From contig CANGAW010000018.1 of NCBI GenBank assembly GCA_947451925.1, forward strand, positions 1-46,665: a DNA stretch of 46,665 bases, read 5' to 3'. The translations under genes were made by a program, and so were the position numbers. Origin of the DNA: Burkholderiales bacterium (GTDB lineage Bacteria > Pseudomonadota > Gammaproteobacteria > Burkholderiales > Burkholderiaceae_D). Shown here one piece after another: positions 1 through 9,185 of the stretch; position 1 is the stretch's first letter, and every line of letters starts with the position of its first letter. Below the pieces are notes generated by a model. It searched no databases, had not been told where the DNA came from, and saw only the letters and a program-made list of their open reading frames with translations.

Positions 1-287
1 ATGATTATCTGGAAATCGCCAGCCGTTTTCATACCGTGATGTTGTCAGATGTGCCGCTGATGTCGGCAGCGATGGGCTCGGAGGCGCGGCGTTTTACCTG
101 GTTAATTGACGTGCTATACGATCACCGCACCAAGCTGTTTATTTCTGCTGCCGGCGCGCCTGAGCTTTTATATACCGCTGGTGTGCTGGCCAATGAATTT
201 CATCGTACGGTGTCGCGTATCATTGAAATGCAATCGCTTGAATATAAAGAAAGTGCGCGTCGCCTGTCTGCCGACACGATTGCATAA
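1..287 (+). CDS. zapE: Cell division protein ZapE (AFG1-like ATPase), 3' part
   Basis: This is the C-terminal part of a gene that begins upstream of the window; the open frame runs from base 3 without an upstream stop. ZapE is an AFG1/LACE1-family P-loop ATPase associated with the Z-ring during late division. The Walker motifs lie outside the window. Recognition rests on the C-terminal conserved stretch: FTWLIDVLYD, then KLFISA, then the family's usual ending EF.RTVSRIIEMQS.EY at about residues 67-80 of the visible part. The ending is complete, with the stop at 285-287. In betaproteobacteria zapE often follows the 2-oxoglutarate dehydrogenase genes, which would be just left of the window, but this cannot be seen. 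The family call is secure; the physiological role is known only from relatives. Confidence 0.9.
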   Translation, partial: DYLEIASRFHTVMLSDVPLMSAAMGSEARRFTWLIDVLYDHRTKLFISAAGAPELLYTAGVLANEFHRTVSRIIEMQSLEYKESARRLSADTIA

Positions 288-304
288 ATAAAAGAAAGAC
301 CGTA

Positions 305-778
305 ATGAGATTGCCGATTTTTGCCTCTGTATTGTTCTGCACAGTGACCATGCTGCCGGGACTTGCGCATGCGCAGCCAGCCAGCACGGCGCTGCAAACC
401 CATTATCCTGCGGGCTCCATACAAAGCGAGCAGCAAGCCTCGGCTGCGTTGTCGGAAGTCAGTACCGAGCGCAAGGAAATCGAGCAAATTTTTATCGAAG
501 ACAAGAATGCTTGTTACGACAAATTTTTTGTTTCTTCCTGTTTGAACAGTGTCCGCGAAAAGCGACGCATGGCCTTGCGCATCGTGCGCAAAGTGGAAGT
601 CGAAGCCAATGCCTTCATGCGCAAAGAAAAGGCAGACGAGCGTGACCGGGCGGTAGCGGAAAGACAGCTCAAAGCCAGTGAAAAAGCCGAGCAGTCAAAA
701 GCACTGGCCCCGGAAACCGATGCGGTATCGGCTCCACCAGCGGACACCGTATCTGATCAGGAGCCGCAAAAGCCATGA
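305..778 (+). CDS. Conserved hypothetical exported protein
   Basis: This 157-residue protein has a clear Sec signal peptide: charged start MRLP, a hydrophobic core at residues 4-18, and a likely cleavage after LAHA at residue 23. The mature part has two closely spaced cysteines (C65 and C74, in ACYDKFFVSSCLN) that could form a disulfide in the periplasm. A long charged helix rich in Arg, Lys, Glu and Ala follows, and the tail (about 130-157) is Pro/Ala-rich and probably disordered. The gene starts 18 bases after zapE and overlaps the next gene by four bases (ATGA), so the two are probably translationally coupled. I recognise it only as a type of small exported protein common in Burkholderiales; no function can be given. 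Confidence 0.75.
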   Translation: MRLPIFASVLFCTVTMLPGLAHAQPASTALQTHYPAGSIQSEQQASAALSEVSTERKEIEQIFIEDKNACYDKFFVSSCLNSVREKRRMALRIVRKVEVEANAFMRKEKADERDRAVAERQLKASEKAEQSKALAPETDAVSAPPADTVSDQEPQKP

Positions 779-978
779 ACATCGATCTGGATCAGATCAG
801 GGAGCGCTTGATTCTGCTGGAAATCGAGCACCGCGATCTGGACGTGGCCATTGATGCGCTGGTACAAAATACCAGTTCCGATGATTTGCAATTGCGCCGG
901 CTGAAAAAGCGCAAGTTGCAAATCAAGGACCAGATCATCCAGTTGAAAATGCAAATCGTCGCCGATATTCCGGCCTGA
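775..978 (+). CDS. YdcH/DUF465-family small coiled-coil protein
   Basis: This is a 67-residue, almost entirely helical protein. The pattern L..L...H..LD..I..L near residues 10-30, followed by the basic stretch LRRLKKRKLQIKD (about 42-54), is typical of the YdcH/DUF465 family, whose members are 60-80 residues and form helical hairpins. Their function is unknown. The start ATG overlaps the stop of the preceding exported protein gene, which supports real translation of both. No signal peptide or membrane segment is visible, so it should be cytoplasmic. Confidence 0.8.
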   Translation: MNIDLDQIRERLILLEIEHRDLDVAIDALVQNTSSDDLQLRRLKKRKLQIKDQIIQLKMQIVADIPA

Positions 979-1051
979 GCAAGCCGCCTTGTTTCACCGC
1001 AGCGGTTAAAATGCAGGGCTGCTCCCAGCCTTCTGCGAAAAATTCCTTATT

Positions 1052-3070
1052 TTGACTCGACAAACCAGCGCTCCAGACCTGCCCGTCACCCATGATGCCG
1101 AGGTCGATCAGCTGTTTTCGGCTGGTGGCAGCCTGTCACTGGCTATTCCCGGCTTTCATCCGCGACAGTCGCAAATTGATATGGCCAGAGCCATTGCCGA
1201 TGCTATTTCGCGGCAGGGTACTTTACTGGCCGAGGCCGGCACCGGCACCGGCAAAACCTTTGCCTATCTGGTGCCGGCGCTGCTGTGGGGTGGCAAAGTA
1301 ATCATTTCCACCGGCACCAAGAACCTGCAAGATCAATTGTTTTTGCATGACATTCCGGTGGTGCGCAAAGCACTCAATGTGCCGGTTTCGGTGGCGCTGC
1401 TCAAGGGCCGTGCCAATTACGTTTGTCATTTTCATCTTGACCGCACCCAGCAAAATGGCCGCATGACTGCGCGCGAAGATGTCGGCTATCTGCGTGAAAT
1501 CAGCCGCTTCATGAAGACCACTTCTACCGGCGACAAGGCCGAGTTGTCGAAGGTGCCGGAAAATGCGCTGATCTGGAATCTGGTGACCTCCACCCGTGAT
1601 ACTTGTCTGGGCGCGGAGTGCGCACATTATCAGGATTGTTTCGTGATGAAGGCGCGCAAGGAAGCGCAGCAGGCCGATGTGGTGGTGGTGAATCATCATT
1701 TGTTTTTTGCCGATGTTGCGCTCAAAGACACCGGTGTGGCCGAGCTGCTGCCGGCGGCCAATACGGTCATCTTTGATGAGGCGCATCAGCTGCCCGATAC
1801 CGCCACCCTGTTTTTTGGCGAGACGGTGTCAACCTCGCAAATCATGGAGCTGTGCCGCGATGTGCTGGCAGAAGGCCTGACCCATGCCCGCGATGGCGCT
1901 GACTGGGCGCAAGTCGTCACCACGGTGGAGAAAGCCGCACGCGATTTGCGGCTGGCGTTTCCCAGTGAAGGCATGCGGCTGGCGCAGGATCAGATTGCCG
2001 AAAGCAGCCCCTTTTTTCCGGCGCTTGAACACCTGAAAGTCATGCTGCAGCAGATGACGGAGACCCTGGCTGGCCAGGCCGAGCGGGCCGAGACCATTGA
2101 GCTGTGCCGGGTGCGGGCCATTGAATTGGCCATGCAGTTAGCCAACTGGACGGCGGCCGACAGCAAGACCCAGACTGATGTTGCTGCCAAAGTGCGCTGG
2201 TCCGAAGCTTTTTCGGCTTCCCTGCAATTGCATCAGACGCCGCTTTCTGTTGCGCCGATTTTCAGCAAGCAGCGCGAAGGCCCGCCACGCAGCTGGATTT
2301 TTACTTCGGCCACGCTGGCAGTAAAAAATGATTTCAGTCATTACAGCGAACAGCTGGGTCTGGGTGGCGAGCCGGCGCTGACCTGGCCTAGCCCGTTTGA
2401 CTATGCACAGCAGGCCTTGCTCTACGTGCCTACCGACTTGCCGCAACCGAATTCCCCTTCGTATACCGATGCGGTGATTGATGCCGCCCTGCCAGTGATT
2501 GAAGCCGCAGGTGGCCGGGCATTTGTATTGTGTACCACGCTGCGTGCAGTCAAACGCGCAGCCGAGCGCTTGCGGGAAGAATTCGCGCAGCGACAACACC
2601 CGTGGCCTTTGCTGGTGCAGGGCGAATTGGGCCGCACCGAATTGCTGGCCCAGTTTCGCCGCGCAGGCAATGCGGTTTTAATCGGCAGCCAGAGTTTCTG
2701 GGAAGGGGTGGATGTGCGCGGCGACGCCTTGTCGGTAGTGATTATCGACAAACTGCCTTTTGCCCCGCCAGACGATCCGGTGCTGGCTGCCCGCGTGGCC
2801 GAGATGGAAAAACGCGGTCTCAACGGTTTTATGGATCATCAACTGCCCGAGGCCATCATCAACCTGAAGCAGGGCGCCGGCCGGCTGATCCGCGACGAAA
2901 GCGATCGCGGCGTGCTGATGATTTGCGACCCGCGGCTAATCTCCAAGCCCTACGGCAAACGTATCTGGCAAAGCCTGCCGCCATTTGCGCGTACGCGAGA
3001 ACTGGCAGCGGTACAGCAGTTTTTGCAAGCGAGTGAAGCCATCGTGTCGCCAGAAAGCGAGCCACGATGA
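1052..3070 (+). CDS. yoaA: ATP-dependent DNA helicase YoaA (XPD/DinG-like, Fe-S)
   Basis: This 672-residue superfamily 2 helicase unwinds DNA 5' to 3' and is related to E. coli YoaA and DinG. Walker A is EAGTGTGKT at residues 61-69 and the DEAH box is at 242-245. Four cysteines, C125, C185, C190 and C196, have the spacing of the XPD-type 4Fe-4S cluster, so all ligands are present. Later helicase motifs are also intact: SFWEGVDVRG and QGAGRLIRD. Conserved blocks such as DADVVVVNHHLF-like QADVVVVNHHLFF point to YoaA rather than DinG, and the length is close to YoaA's. In E. coli YoaA works with the polymerase chi subunit in repair of stalled replication. The start is TTG at 1052; no in-frame ATG occurs before residue 44, which would cut close to the helicase core, so TTG is preferred although no strong ribosome site is seen. 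Confidence 0.92.
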   Translation: MTRQTSAPDLPVTHDAEVDQLFSAGGSLSLAIPGFHPRQSQIDMARAIADAISRQGTLLAEAGTGTGKTFAYLVPALLWGGKVIISTGTKNLQDQLFLHDIPVVRKALNVPVSVALLKGRANYVCHFHLDRTQQNGRMTAREDVGYLREISRFMKTTSTGDKAELSKVPENALIWNLVTSTRDTCLGAECAHYQDCFVMKARKEAQQADVVVVNHHLFFADVALKDTGVAELLPAANTVIFDEAHQLPDTATLFFGETVSTSQIMELCRDVLAEGLTHARDGADWAQVVTTVEKAARDLRLAFPSEGMRLAQDQIAESSPFFPALEHLKVMLQQMTETLAGQAERAETIELCRVRAIELAMQLANWTAADSKTQTDVAAKVRWSEAFSASLQLHQTPLSVAPIFSKQREGPPRSWIFTSATLAVKNDFSHYSEQLGLGGEPALTWPSPFDYAQQALLYVPTDLPQPNSPSYTDAVIDAALPVIEAAGGRAFVLCTTLRAVKRAAERLREEFAQRQHPWPLLVQGELGRTELLAQFRRAGNAVLIGSQSFWEGVDVRGDALSVVIIDKLPFAPPDDPVLAARVAEMEKRGLNGFMDHQLPEAIINLKQGAGRLIRDESDRGVLMICDPRLISKPYGKRIWQSLPPFARTRELAAVQQFLQASEAIVSPESEPR

Positions 3071-3164
3071 GTCGATCTTCGACACATTGAGCCAGGCAAA
3101 GATTGATGTCTGCATTCGCAAGAACACTGAAGGAATTGGCCTGTGCTTCAGGTAGAATCTGGGC

Positions 3165-3902
3165 ATGAAAATCCTGATTAGCAATGACGATGGTTACCTG
3201 GCACCGGGCATCAATGCCCTGGCGGAGCAACTGGCCAGCTTCGCCGATATCGTCGTCGTTGCCCCTGACAGCAACCGTTCCGGTTCTTCCAATTCCCTGA
3301 CGCTGGACAAACCTTTGCGTGTCGTGCGCGCACAAAACGGTTTTTATTCCATCAATGGCACCCCCAGCGACTGCGTCCATATTGCACTAACCGGCATCCT
3401 GACCGAGCGCCCCGATCTGGTCGTCTCCGGTATCAATCAGGGCCAGAATATGGGTGACGACACACTGTATTCCGGCACCGTTGCCGCTGCCACCGAAGGC
3501 TATCTGTTCGGCATACCTTCGATTGCCTTTTCTCAGGTTGACCATCGCTGGGCGCATCTGGATGCAGCAGCCCGGGTTGCCAAAGATATTGTGCTGCGCC
3601 GGCTCGATAATTTGCACAAGCCGTTTTTGCTTAATGTGAATATCCCCAACCTGCCCTATGAAAATCTGCAGCGCATCGTGGCCACCCGTCTGGGCAAGCG
3701 CCATGAATCCGAGCCGGTCATCCGCAGTGTTGACCCGCACGGTAACGAGATTTTCTGGATCGGTCCCGTTGGCAAGGCCAAGGAAGCCAGCGAAGGTACC
3801 GACTTTCATGCCACCGCCAATGGCTGCGTGTCCATCACGCCGCTGCAAGTGGATCTGACTCACGTCGCCCAGCTGGACCGGCTCAGGCAGACGCTGGCAT
3901 GA
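3165..3902 (+). CDS. surE: 5'/3'-nucleotidase SurE
   Basis: SurE is a metal-dependent phosphatase that removes phosphate from nucleoside monophosphates and is linked to stationary-phase survival. The protein is 245 residues, a normal length. The N-terminal metal site NDDG is at residues 7-10, followed by [17 protein letters not shown], which supplies further active-site residues, and by GTPSDCV and [10 protein letters not shown]. The gene overlaps pcm by four bases (ATGA) and stands at the head of surE-pcm-nlpD-rpoS, the same order as in E. coli and most proteobacteria. The start ATG has no clear Shine-Dalgarno sequence; a TAGAAT element ends only six bases before it (see findings). Confidence 0.96.
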   Translation: MKILISNDDGYLAPGINALAEQLASFADIVVVAPDSNRSGSSNSLTLDKPLRVVRAQNGFYSINGTPSDCVHIALTGILTERPDLVVSGINQGQNMGDDTLYSGTVAAATEGYLFGIPSIAFSQVDHRWAHLDAAARVAKDIVLRRLDNLHKPFLLNVNIPNLPYENLQRIVATRLGKRHESEPVIRSVDPHGNEIFWIGPVGKAKEASEGTDFHATANGCVSITPLQVDLTHVAQLDRLRQTLA

Positions 3903-4762
3903 GCGAAAGCAAGCACGAACCGAAAAAGCGCTTTCCACTGACGCTGGATGCGCTGACTGGTGATGCCGGTCGTAAACGGGCGAGCATGTCGTCGCGCTCG
4001 AACAGCCCGCAGACAGCCAGCCAGAATGCTGCCCGCTATGCGCCACCCGAACGCTCAGCAACTGCTTCACGTCCCCCGGCAGGCGCGCCTTTGCTAATCG
4101 AGCGTGCACCCAATTCGTCGATGGTCTCCGAAGCGGTGCGCAAGGCGATGGTGGCGCGGATTGCGCAGCAAGGAGTGAAAGACCCGCAGGTGTTGGCCGC
4201 AATGGAAGCCGTACCGCGGCATTTTTTTCTCGAGCCGGGGCTGGCCAGCCAGGCTTACATTGACGCCTCATTGCCTATCGGTTATCACCAGACCATCTCG
4301 CAACCTTATATCGTTGCGCGCATGATCGAAGTGCTGAAAGCCGGCGCCCGCCAGCCTATGAAGCGGGTGCTGGAAATTGGCACCGGCTGTGGTTATCAGG
4401 CGGCGGTGCTGGCCCAGGTGGCCACCGAGGTATATTCGATCGAACGCATCAAGCCTTTGCATGAACTGGCCCGCGCCAATCTGCGTGCGCTGCGTATTCC
4501 CAACCTGCGTCTGCACTACGGTGACGGGATGCTGGGTTTTCCTCAACTGGCGCCATTTGATGGCATCATCCTGGCAGCGGCTGGCTTGCAGGTGCCGCCG
4601 GGTTTGCTGGACCAGTTGTCAGTGGGGGGGCGTCTGATTGCGCCGGTCGGTTCCCGCGATCAGGTCTTGCAACTGATTTGCCGTATCGGCGAAAATGAAT
4701 GGACGACGGAAACCCTGGAGCATTGCCATTTCGTCCCTTTAAGACCTGGCACGCATGGTTGA
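3899..4762 (+). CDS. pcm: Protein-L-isoaspartate O-methyltransferase with N-terminal extension
   Basis: Pcm uses S-adenosylmethionine to methylate isoaspartyl residues in aged proteins, starting their repair. The catalytic domain covers about residues 75-287. It contains MEAVPRHFF, the substrate-loop region [18 protein letters not shown] and the SAM-binding motif [16 protein letters not shown] near residues 155-170. The family is usually about 210 residues; here an extra 70 or so residues precede it, rich in Ser, Ala, Pro, Arg and Gln and probably disordered. Such extensions are common in Burkholderiales Pcm. The ATG overlaps the surE stop, so coupled translation with surE is likely and the long start is supported. 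Confidence 0.94.
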   Translation: MSESKHEPKKRFPLTLDALTGDAGRKRASMSSRSNSPQTASQNAARYAPPERSATASRPPAGAPLLIERAPNSSMVSEAVRKAMVARIAQQGVKDPQVLAAMEAVPRHFFLEPGLASQAYIDASLPIGYHQTISQPYIVARMIEVLKAGARQPMKRVLEIGTGCGYQAAVLAQVATEVYSIERIKPLHELARANLRALRIPNLRLHYGDGMLGFPQLAPFDGIILAAAGLQVPPGLLDQLSVGGRLIAPVGSRDQVLQLICRIGENEWTTETLEHCHFVPLRPGTHG

Positions 4763-4791
4763 ACACCAAGAACAATAATGACTGAGCCTTC

Positions 4792-5703
4792 ATGAAACGA
4801 TCCTATTTTTCTGCCCCTTTGCTTTTCCCGCTGGCTTTTGTTCTGACAGCGTGCGGCGGCTTGCCAACTACAGTACAGGTTGACGACCGCAGCAGCGGCG
4901 CAGCCAGCCCGGCGGCAACAACACCGGCACCAGCGGCGCAAACCGAGGAAACGGTTGAGGACAAGCCCGGTTATTACACGGTCAGAAAGGGCGACAATCT
5001 GTTTCGCATCAGTCAGCGCTTTGGTCAGCACTACCGCAGCCTGGTTGAATGGAATAATTTGCCCAATGCAAATGACATCAAGGTTGGCCAGCAATTGCGG
5101 GTCTTGCCGCCAGAGGGTGCGCGCATTTCTTCGGTACCCATCGATTCCGGCATCGAGTCGCAATCGATTGATTCGATTGCAAACACTTCAGCGTCCAAGT
5201 CCCAGCCTGCCACAGCACAGCTCGGTGGTGTCAAAACCGGCCCGCTGGCCAATAAGCTGCCCTATAGCGATCAGGCTCTGGCCGACATGCAGCGCTCGCC
5301 AGGCGGGGCGTCTGCTAAAAAAGCCGAGCCTGTCGCCGCTGGCCCTGCCAGTTTCATCTGGCCGGCTGACGGCAAAATCTTGACCGGCTTCGACCCTGTC
5401 AGCAAAGGTATCGATATTGCCGGTGAATCGGGGCAGGCCATTGCCAGCGCTGGCGATGGCTCGGTGCTGTACGCTAAAAGCATGCAAGGTTATGGCAATC
5501 TGGTGATCATTGACCACTCGGGCGGCACGGTTTCAGCCTATGCGCACAACAAAACGATTTTGGTTAAAGAAGGTCAAATCGTCAGTAAAGGGCAGAAAAT
5601 TGCCGAGATGGGTGATACCGGGGCCGATCGCGTCAAACTGCATTTTGAGATACGCAGGTTTGGCAAGCCCGTTGATCCTTTGAGTGTGCTGCCGCTGCGT
5701 TAG
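4792..5703 (+). CDS. nlpD: NlpD lipoprotein (LysM + degenerate LytM/M23), amidase activator
   Basis: This 303-residue lipoprotein starts with a signal peptide ending in the lipobox LTAC (Cys21). A Ser/Ala/Pro linker leads to a LysM peptidoglycan-binding domain (about residues 62-103, YYTVRKGDNLFRISQRFG). The C-terminal LytM/M23 domain covers about 185-303. The first metal ligand of active M23 peptidases is missing: the site reads SKGIDIAG with no histidine before the aspartate region, as in E. coli NlpD. NlpD is therefore expected to activate an amidase (AmiC-type) for daughter-cell separation rather than cut murein itself. It lies between pcm and rpoS; in enterobacteria the main rpoS promoter is inside nlpD, which may hold here. 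Confidence 0.94.
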   Translation: MKRSYFSAPLLFPLAFVLTACGGLPTTVQVDDRSSGAASPAATTPAPAAQTEETVEDKPGYYTVRKGDNLFRISQRFGQHYRSLVEWNNLPNANDIKVGQQLRVLPPEGARISSVPIDSGIESQSIDSIANTSASKSQPATAQLGGVKTGPLANKLPYSDQALADMQRSPGGASAKKAEPVAAGPASFIWPADGKILTGFDPVSKGIDIAGESGQAIASAGDGSVLYAKSMQGYGNLVIIDHSGGTVSAYAHNKTILVKEGQIVSKGQKIAEMGDTGADRVKLHFEIRRFGKPVDPLSVLPLR

Positions 5704-5772
5704 TACAGCTGACTGGGAAGGGCTGTGTTGAGCCTGGCCCGGCTAATGCGTGTGCTATTCCGGGGATTTGCC

Positions 5773-6774
5773 ATGACACGCAAGCCTGATCTGACCGATA
5801 CCGGTAATGATGAGCAGGAGCCGGCTGATTTCCCCGTCGGGTTGGACGAGAGTTTGTCTGATCCGCCACCCTCTGCACTGACCGACTTCGATATTCACCT
5901 GGACACAGAGGCCCTTGATACCGGCCTCGCAGCGGATGAATCCGGGGACGCGACGCGCCACTATCTGAACGCCATTGCCTGCTGGGCACTGTTGACGCCG
6001 GAAGAAGAAGTCCGCACCGCGACGCTGGCGCGGCAAGGCGAATTTGCCGCACGACAGAAAATGATCCAGCATAATTTGCGGCTGGTTGTGTCGATTGCCA
6101 AGCGCTATGCCAATCGCGGCATCATGTTGCTGGATCTGATCGAAGAGGGCAATCTCGGCCTCATGCATGCGATTGGCAAATTCGAACCCGAACGCGGTTT
6201 TCGATTTTCAACCTATGCCACCTGGTGGATACGACAAAGTATCGAGCGCGCGATCATGAATCAGGTGCGCACCATACGCTTGCCGGTGCATCGCATTCGC
6301 GAACGCAATCAGGTGCTGCGGGCAAAATATCATCTTGAAGCACATCGCAGCGACGGGCACGAGGCCCGCATTGAAGATATTGCGCATTTCCTCGAGCTGC
6401 CAGAAGCCGAAGTGCAGGCCAGCTTAGCCATCACCGGTCCTGTTGCTTCGCTTGATATTGCGCTCGAAGGCGACCCCCAGTCGAGTTTGCTTGATCTGCT
6501 CGCTGACGTCAGCGATGAGGGTCCGGAGAAGCATGCTGAGCAACAGGAAATGATCCTGCAGCTGCATCACTGGCTGCAAACCATGCCCAAGAAACAGCGG
6601 CAAGTCATCATGCGCCGCTTCGGCATCGATAACGGCGAGCCGGCAACGCTGGAACAGCTGGCAGAAGAAATGGGCGTGACCCGCGAGCGGGTGCGGCAAA
6701 TACAGCAGGAAGCTTTGCTGCGGCTGAAACAAACCTTAAGCTCCCGCGGATTAGGCAAGGCCGCCTTGTTGTGA
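5773..6774 (+). CDS. rpoS: RNA polymerase sigma factor RpoS
   Basis: This is the stationary-phase and general-stress sigma-70-family factor. The 333-residue form starts at ATG 5773, which has GGGGA at 5762-5766 as ribosome site; the frame is open upstream to a GTG at 5725 but that extension (LSLARLMRV...) does not look like RpoS. The N-terminal ~65 residues are acidic. Region 1.2/2 includes [20 protein letters not shown], the core-binding [18 protein letters not shown] and the -10-recognition helix [19 protein letters not shown]. Region 4 ends with the helix-turn-helix [20 protein letters not shown]. Identification as RpoS rather than RpoD/RpoH comes from length, from [12 protein letters not shown], and from its place after nlpD. 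Confidence 0.95.
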   Translation: MTRKPDLTDTGNDEQEPADFPVGLDESLSDPPPSALTDFDIHLDTEALDTGLAADESGDATRHYLNAIACWALLTPEEEVRTATLARQGEFAARQKMIQHNLRLVVSIAKRYANRGIMLLDLIEEGNLGLMHAIGKFEPERGFRFSTYATWWIRQSIERAIMNQVRTIRLPVHRIRERNQVLRAKYHLEAHRSDGHEARIEDIAHFLELPEAEVQASLAITGPVASLDIALEGDPQSSLLDLLADVSDEGPEKHAEQQEMILQLHHWLQTMPKKQRQVIMRRFGIDNGEPATLEQLAEEMGVTRERVRQIQQEALLRLKQTLSSRGLGKAALL

Positions 6775-6849
6775 AACGGATTGCGCCGCATCCTCAGTAA
6801 CAAGCGGTAGAATCCCACGCTTGCCGTAATCCACCTCTGAATTCAATTT

Positions 6850-8199
6850 ATGCAAGATATTTTAATTATCGAGTCGCTCGATATGGAAGCGCGCGGCGTC
6901 GGTCATCTAGCCAATGAAGATGGCAGTCCCGGCAAGGTCATATTTGTTGAAGGTGCTTTGCCTGGTGAACAGGTACGCTTCAAATCCTTTCGCAAAAAAT
7001 CCAAATGGGAAGCCGCGCACATGACCGGGCTGCTGCGCGAATCCGTCATGCGGGTTAAGCCCAAGTGCCCCTATTTTGGTGTATGCGGCGGCTGCGCGAT
7101 GCAGCATCTGGAGTCGTCGGCGCAAGTGGCCTCCAAGCAGCGGGTGCTGGAAGACAATCTGCATCACCTGGGGCGGGTTGAGCCGGGCATGATGATGCGG
7201 CCGATTTTCGGACCAGACTGGGGTTATCGTTTTCGCGCCCGCCTGTCGGTGCGGCATGTCGCCAAAAAGGGCGGGGTGCTGATTGGTTTTCATGAAAAAA
7301 AATCCGGTTTTATCGCCGACATGAAAAGCTGCGCCATTTTGCCGCCCAAGGTGTCGCAGATGCTGGTGCCTATGCGCGCGCTGGTAGCGTCGCTGAGCAT
7401 TCGCGACGCACTGCCGCAAATTGAACTGGCAGTTGGCGATGGCCCGGATGGAAAAATCATCGTCATGGTGTTGCGCGTGATGGAGCCGCCAAGCGAGGAT
7501 GACAAGACCAAGCTGATTGCCTTCGCCGACCAGTGGCAGGTGCAATGGTGGCTGCAATCCAAAGGCCCGGACACCGCCGTGCCGTTTTATCCGGCCACAC
7601 AAGACCTGCATTACCTGCTGCCCGAGTTCGGCATCAAGATGCCGTTCAAGCCCACCGACTTTACCCAGGTGAATCATCAGATCAACCGGGTACTGGTGGC
7701 GCGTGCCTTGCGCTTGCTGGATGTACAGCCGCAAGACCGTGTAGCCGATTTGTTTTGTGGTCTCGGTAACTTTACCCTGCCGCTGGCAACACTTGCGCGG
7801 GAAGTGCTGGGTATTGAAGGCAGCTCGGCATTGACCGAGCGCGCACTGGAAAATGCCCGCGCCAACAAGCTTGATCAGAAGACCACATTCACCACGCGTA
7901 ATTTGTTTGAGTTTTCGGTCGAAGATTTGCGGCAGTTGGGGCATTTCGACCGCATGCTGATCGATCCGCCGCGTGATGGCGCCATGGCAGTCTGTCAGGC
8001 GCTGGCCGACTTGATGCAGACCGAGCCAGAGGCACTGCCCAAGCGGCTGGTTTATGTCTCATGCAATCCGGCTACGCTAGCGCGCGATGCCGGCATTCTG
8101 GTCAACAGCGGCGCTTATGTGCTGTCGCAGGCCGGGGTGGTCAATATGTTTCCGCACACGGCACATGTTGAATCGATGGCGGTATTTGATCGGGCATAA
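6850..8199 (+). CDS. rlmD: 23S rRNA (uracil-1939-C5)-methyltransferase RlmD
   Basis: RlmD (RumA) makes 5-methyluridine at position 1939 of 23S rRNA using SAM. The 449-residue protein has an N-terminal TRAM RNA-binding domain (about 1-60), then four cysteines, C73, C79, C82 and C161, that match the family's 4Fe-4S ligands, and a C-terminal Rossmann methyltransferase domain. That domain contains FCGLGNFTLPLA, DPPRDGA and the catalytic cysteine C405 in YVSCNPATLARD. All key residues are present. A candidate -10-like TAGAAT lies at 6808-6813 in the 75-base gap after rpoS. A hairpin terminator follows immediately. Confidence 0.95.
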   Translation: MQDILIIESLDMEARGVGHLANEDGSPGKVIFVEGALPGEQVRFKSFRKKSKWEAAHMTGLLRESVMRVKPKCPYFGVCGGCAMQHLESSAQVASKQRVLEDNLHHLGRVEPGMMMRPIFGPDWGYRFRARLSVRHVAKKGGVLIGFHEKKSGFIADMKSCAILPPKVSQMLVPMRALVASLSIRDALPQIELAVGDGPDGKIIVMVLRVMEPPSEDDKTKLIAFADQWQVQWWLQSKGPDTAVPFYPATQDLHYLLPEFGIKMPFKPTDFTQVNHQINRVLVARALRLLDVQPQDRVADLFCGLGNFTLPLATLAREVLGIEGSSALTERALENARANKLDQKTTFTTRNLFEFSVEDLRQLGHFDRMLIDPPRDGAMAVCQALADLMQTEPEALPKRLVYVSCNPATLARDAGILVNSGAYVLSQAGVVNMFPHTAHVESMAVFDRA

Positions 8200-8201
8200 A
8201 A

Positions 8202-8227
8202 AAACGCCGACTGTAAGGTCGGCGTTT
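8202..8227. terminator. Bidirectional rho-independent terminator
   Basis: A perfect 10-bp stem (AAACGCCGAC, 8202-8211, with GTCGGCGTTT, 8218-8227) encloses a 6-base loop. A-rich sequence lies on the left and T-rich on the right, so it can stop transcription from both sides. It sits between the convergent rlmD and Bax-inhibitor-1 family genes, as expected for a shared terminator. Confidence 0.85.
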
Positions 8228-8250
8228 CATTTATGCAGGCAAGAGCGGGA

Positions 8251-8943
8251 TTAGTCGCGCTCGCCGCCCAGGATGCCCAGCAGTGACAGCAGATTGACGA
8301 AGACGTTATACAAGTCCAGATAAATGGCCAGCGTCGCGGAAATGTAATTGGTTTCGCCGCCGTTGATGACGCGCTGTACATCAAACAGAATGTAGGCCGA
8401 GAAAATCGCTACCGCAATTGCTGAAATCACCACTTGCAGCAAAGGCATTTGCAGGAAAATATTAGCCACGCCTGCGAGCAGAATCACCAGTACGCCGGCA
8501 AACAGCCAGCTCGACATGCCAGAAAAATCACGCTTGCTGGTGGTAGCGACTGTCGCCATCACCGCAAAGATGGCCGCCGTGCCGCCAAAGGCGGTCATGA
8601 TCAGCGAAGTGCCGTTTGAAAAATGCAGAATCTGCTCCAGCATGCGCGACAGCATCAGCCCCATGAAGAAGGTAAAGCCGAGCAGGAAGGCCACGCCGGT
8701 TGCGGAGTGTTTGGTTTTTTCAATCGCATAAAAGAAACCAAATGCGATCGCCATAAAGAGGATGAAGCTGATCATCGGGCTGCCGGCAAACAGCGAGAAA
8801 TGCATTTGCAGGCCGAGTGCAGCGCCAAGTACGGTCGGGATCATGGACAGCGCCAACAACCAGTAGGTGTTGCGCAGCACGCGGTGCCGGGTAACCGACA
8901 AGCCGGTCGATGCGCCGTAAGTGGGTTGAAAGGGTTGGTTCAT
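8251..8943 (-). CDS. Bax inhibitor-1/YccA family inner-membrane protein
   Basis: This 230-residue protein is the only clear minus-strand gene in the window. It contains about seven hydrophobic helices, beginning around residue 28 (YWLLALSMIPTVLGAALGL). It belongs to the BI-1/TMBIM family (UPF0005, YbhL/YccA group), judged from the helix pattern, SFILFMAIAFGFF, GMSSWLFAG and the conserved Asp near the end of helix six/seven (AYILFDVQRVINGG, then YISATLAIYLDLYN). Family members have been reported as pH-sensitive calcium leak channels, and YccA as an FtsH substrate; a link to the hflKC genes further along is only suggestive. The gene is transcribed convergently to rlmD. Confidence 0.9.
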   Translation of the reverse strand: MNQPFQPTYGASTGLSVTRHRVLRNTYWLLALSMIPTVLGAALGLQMHFSLFAGSPMISFILFMAIAFGFFYAIEKTKHSATGVAFLLGFTFFMGLMLSRMLEQILHFSNGTSLIMTAFGGTAAIFAVMATVATTSKRDFSGMSSWLFAGVLVILLAGVANIFLQMPLLQVVISAIAVAIFSAYILFDVQRVINGGETNYISATLAIYLDLYNVFVNLLSLLGILGGERD

Positions 8944-9116
8944 AGTGCCTCCGCTAAAGTGGGTAATGAAGCCACCATTCTGATGACTGAAATGCGTGAC
9001 TGGTTTGCGGTCAAAAATATAATCTAAATCACACTAGTGCGCACAGTCTAGCGCAAATTGATAACAGAGTTCATTTTCAACGTGAATGCTACGCTTATTT
9101 ACCAGTGCTTTCATGG

Positions 9117-9122
9117 TAAAAT
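9117..9122 (+). promoter_or_regulatory. Candidate -10 element upstream of ndk
   Basis: TAAAAT at 9117-9122 (context GGTAAAATC) matches the sigma-70 -10 consensus in five of six positions and lies 64 bases before the ndk start in an AT-rich divergent gap. The best -35 at normal spacing (CTTATT, 9094-9099) is weak. Similar GGTAGAATC elements precede surE and rlmD. This is consensus matching by eye only. Confidence 0.35.
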
Positions 9123-9185
9123 CTTCGGCTAATCAGAAATTCATTTCCCTTTCTTAACCTCTTATTTTTATTGGAGTTTTTACCG

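Noticed and set aside
4792..5703. NlpD with missing metal ligand taken as a broken peptidase
   Set aside because: Loss of the ligand is normal for NlpD-type amidase activators, so this is not an anomaly.
5725..5772. Longer rpoS start (GTG 5725)
   Set aside because: The added residues do not match RpoS, and ATG 5773 has a proper ribosome site.
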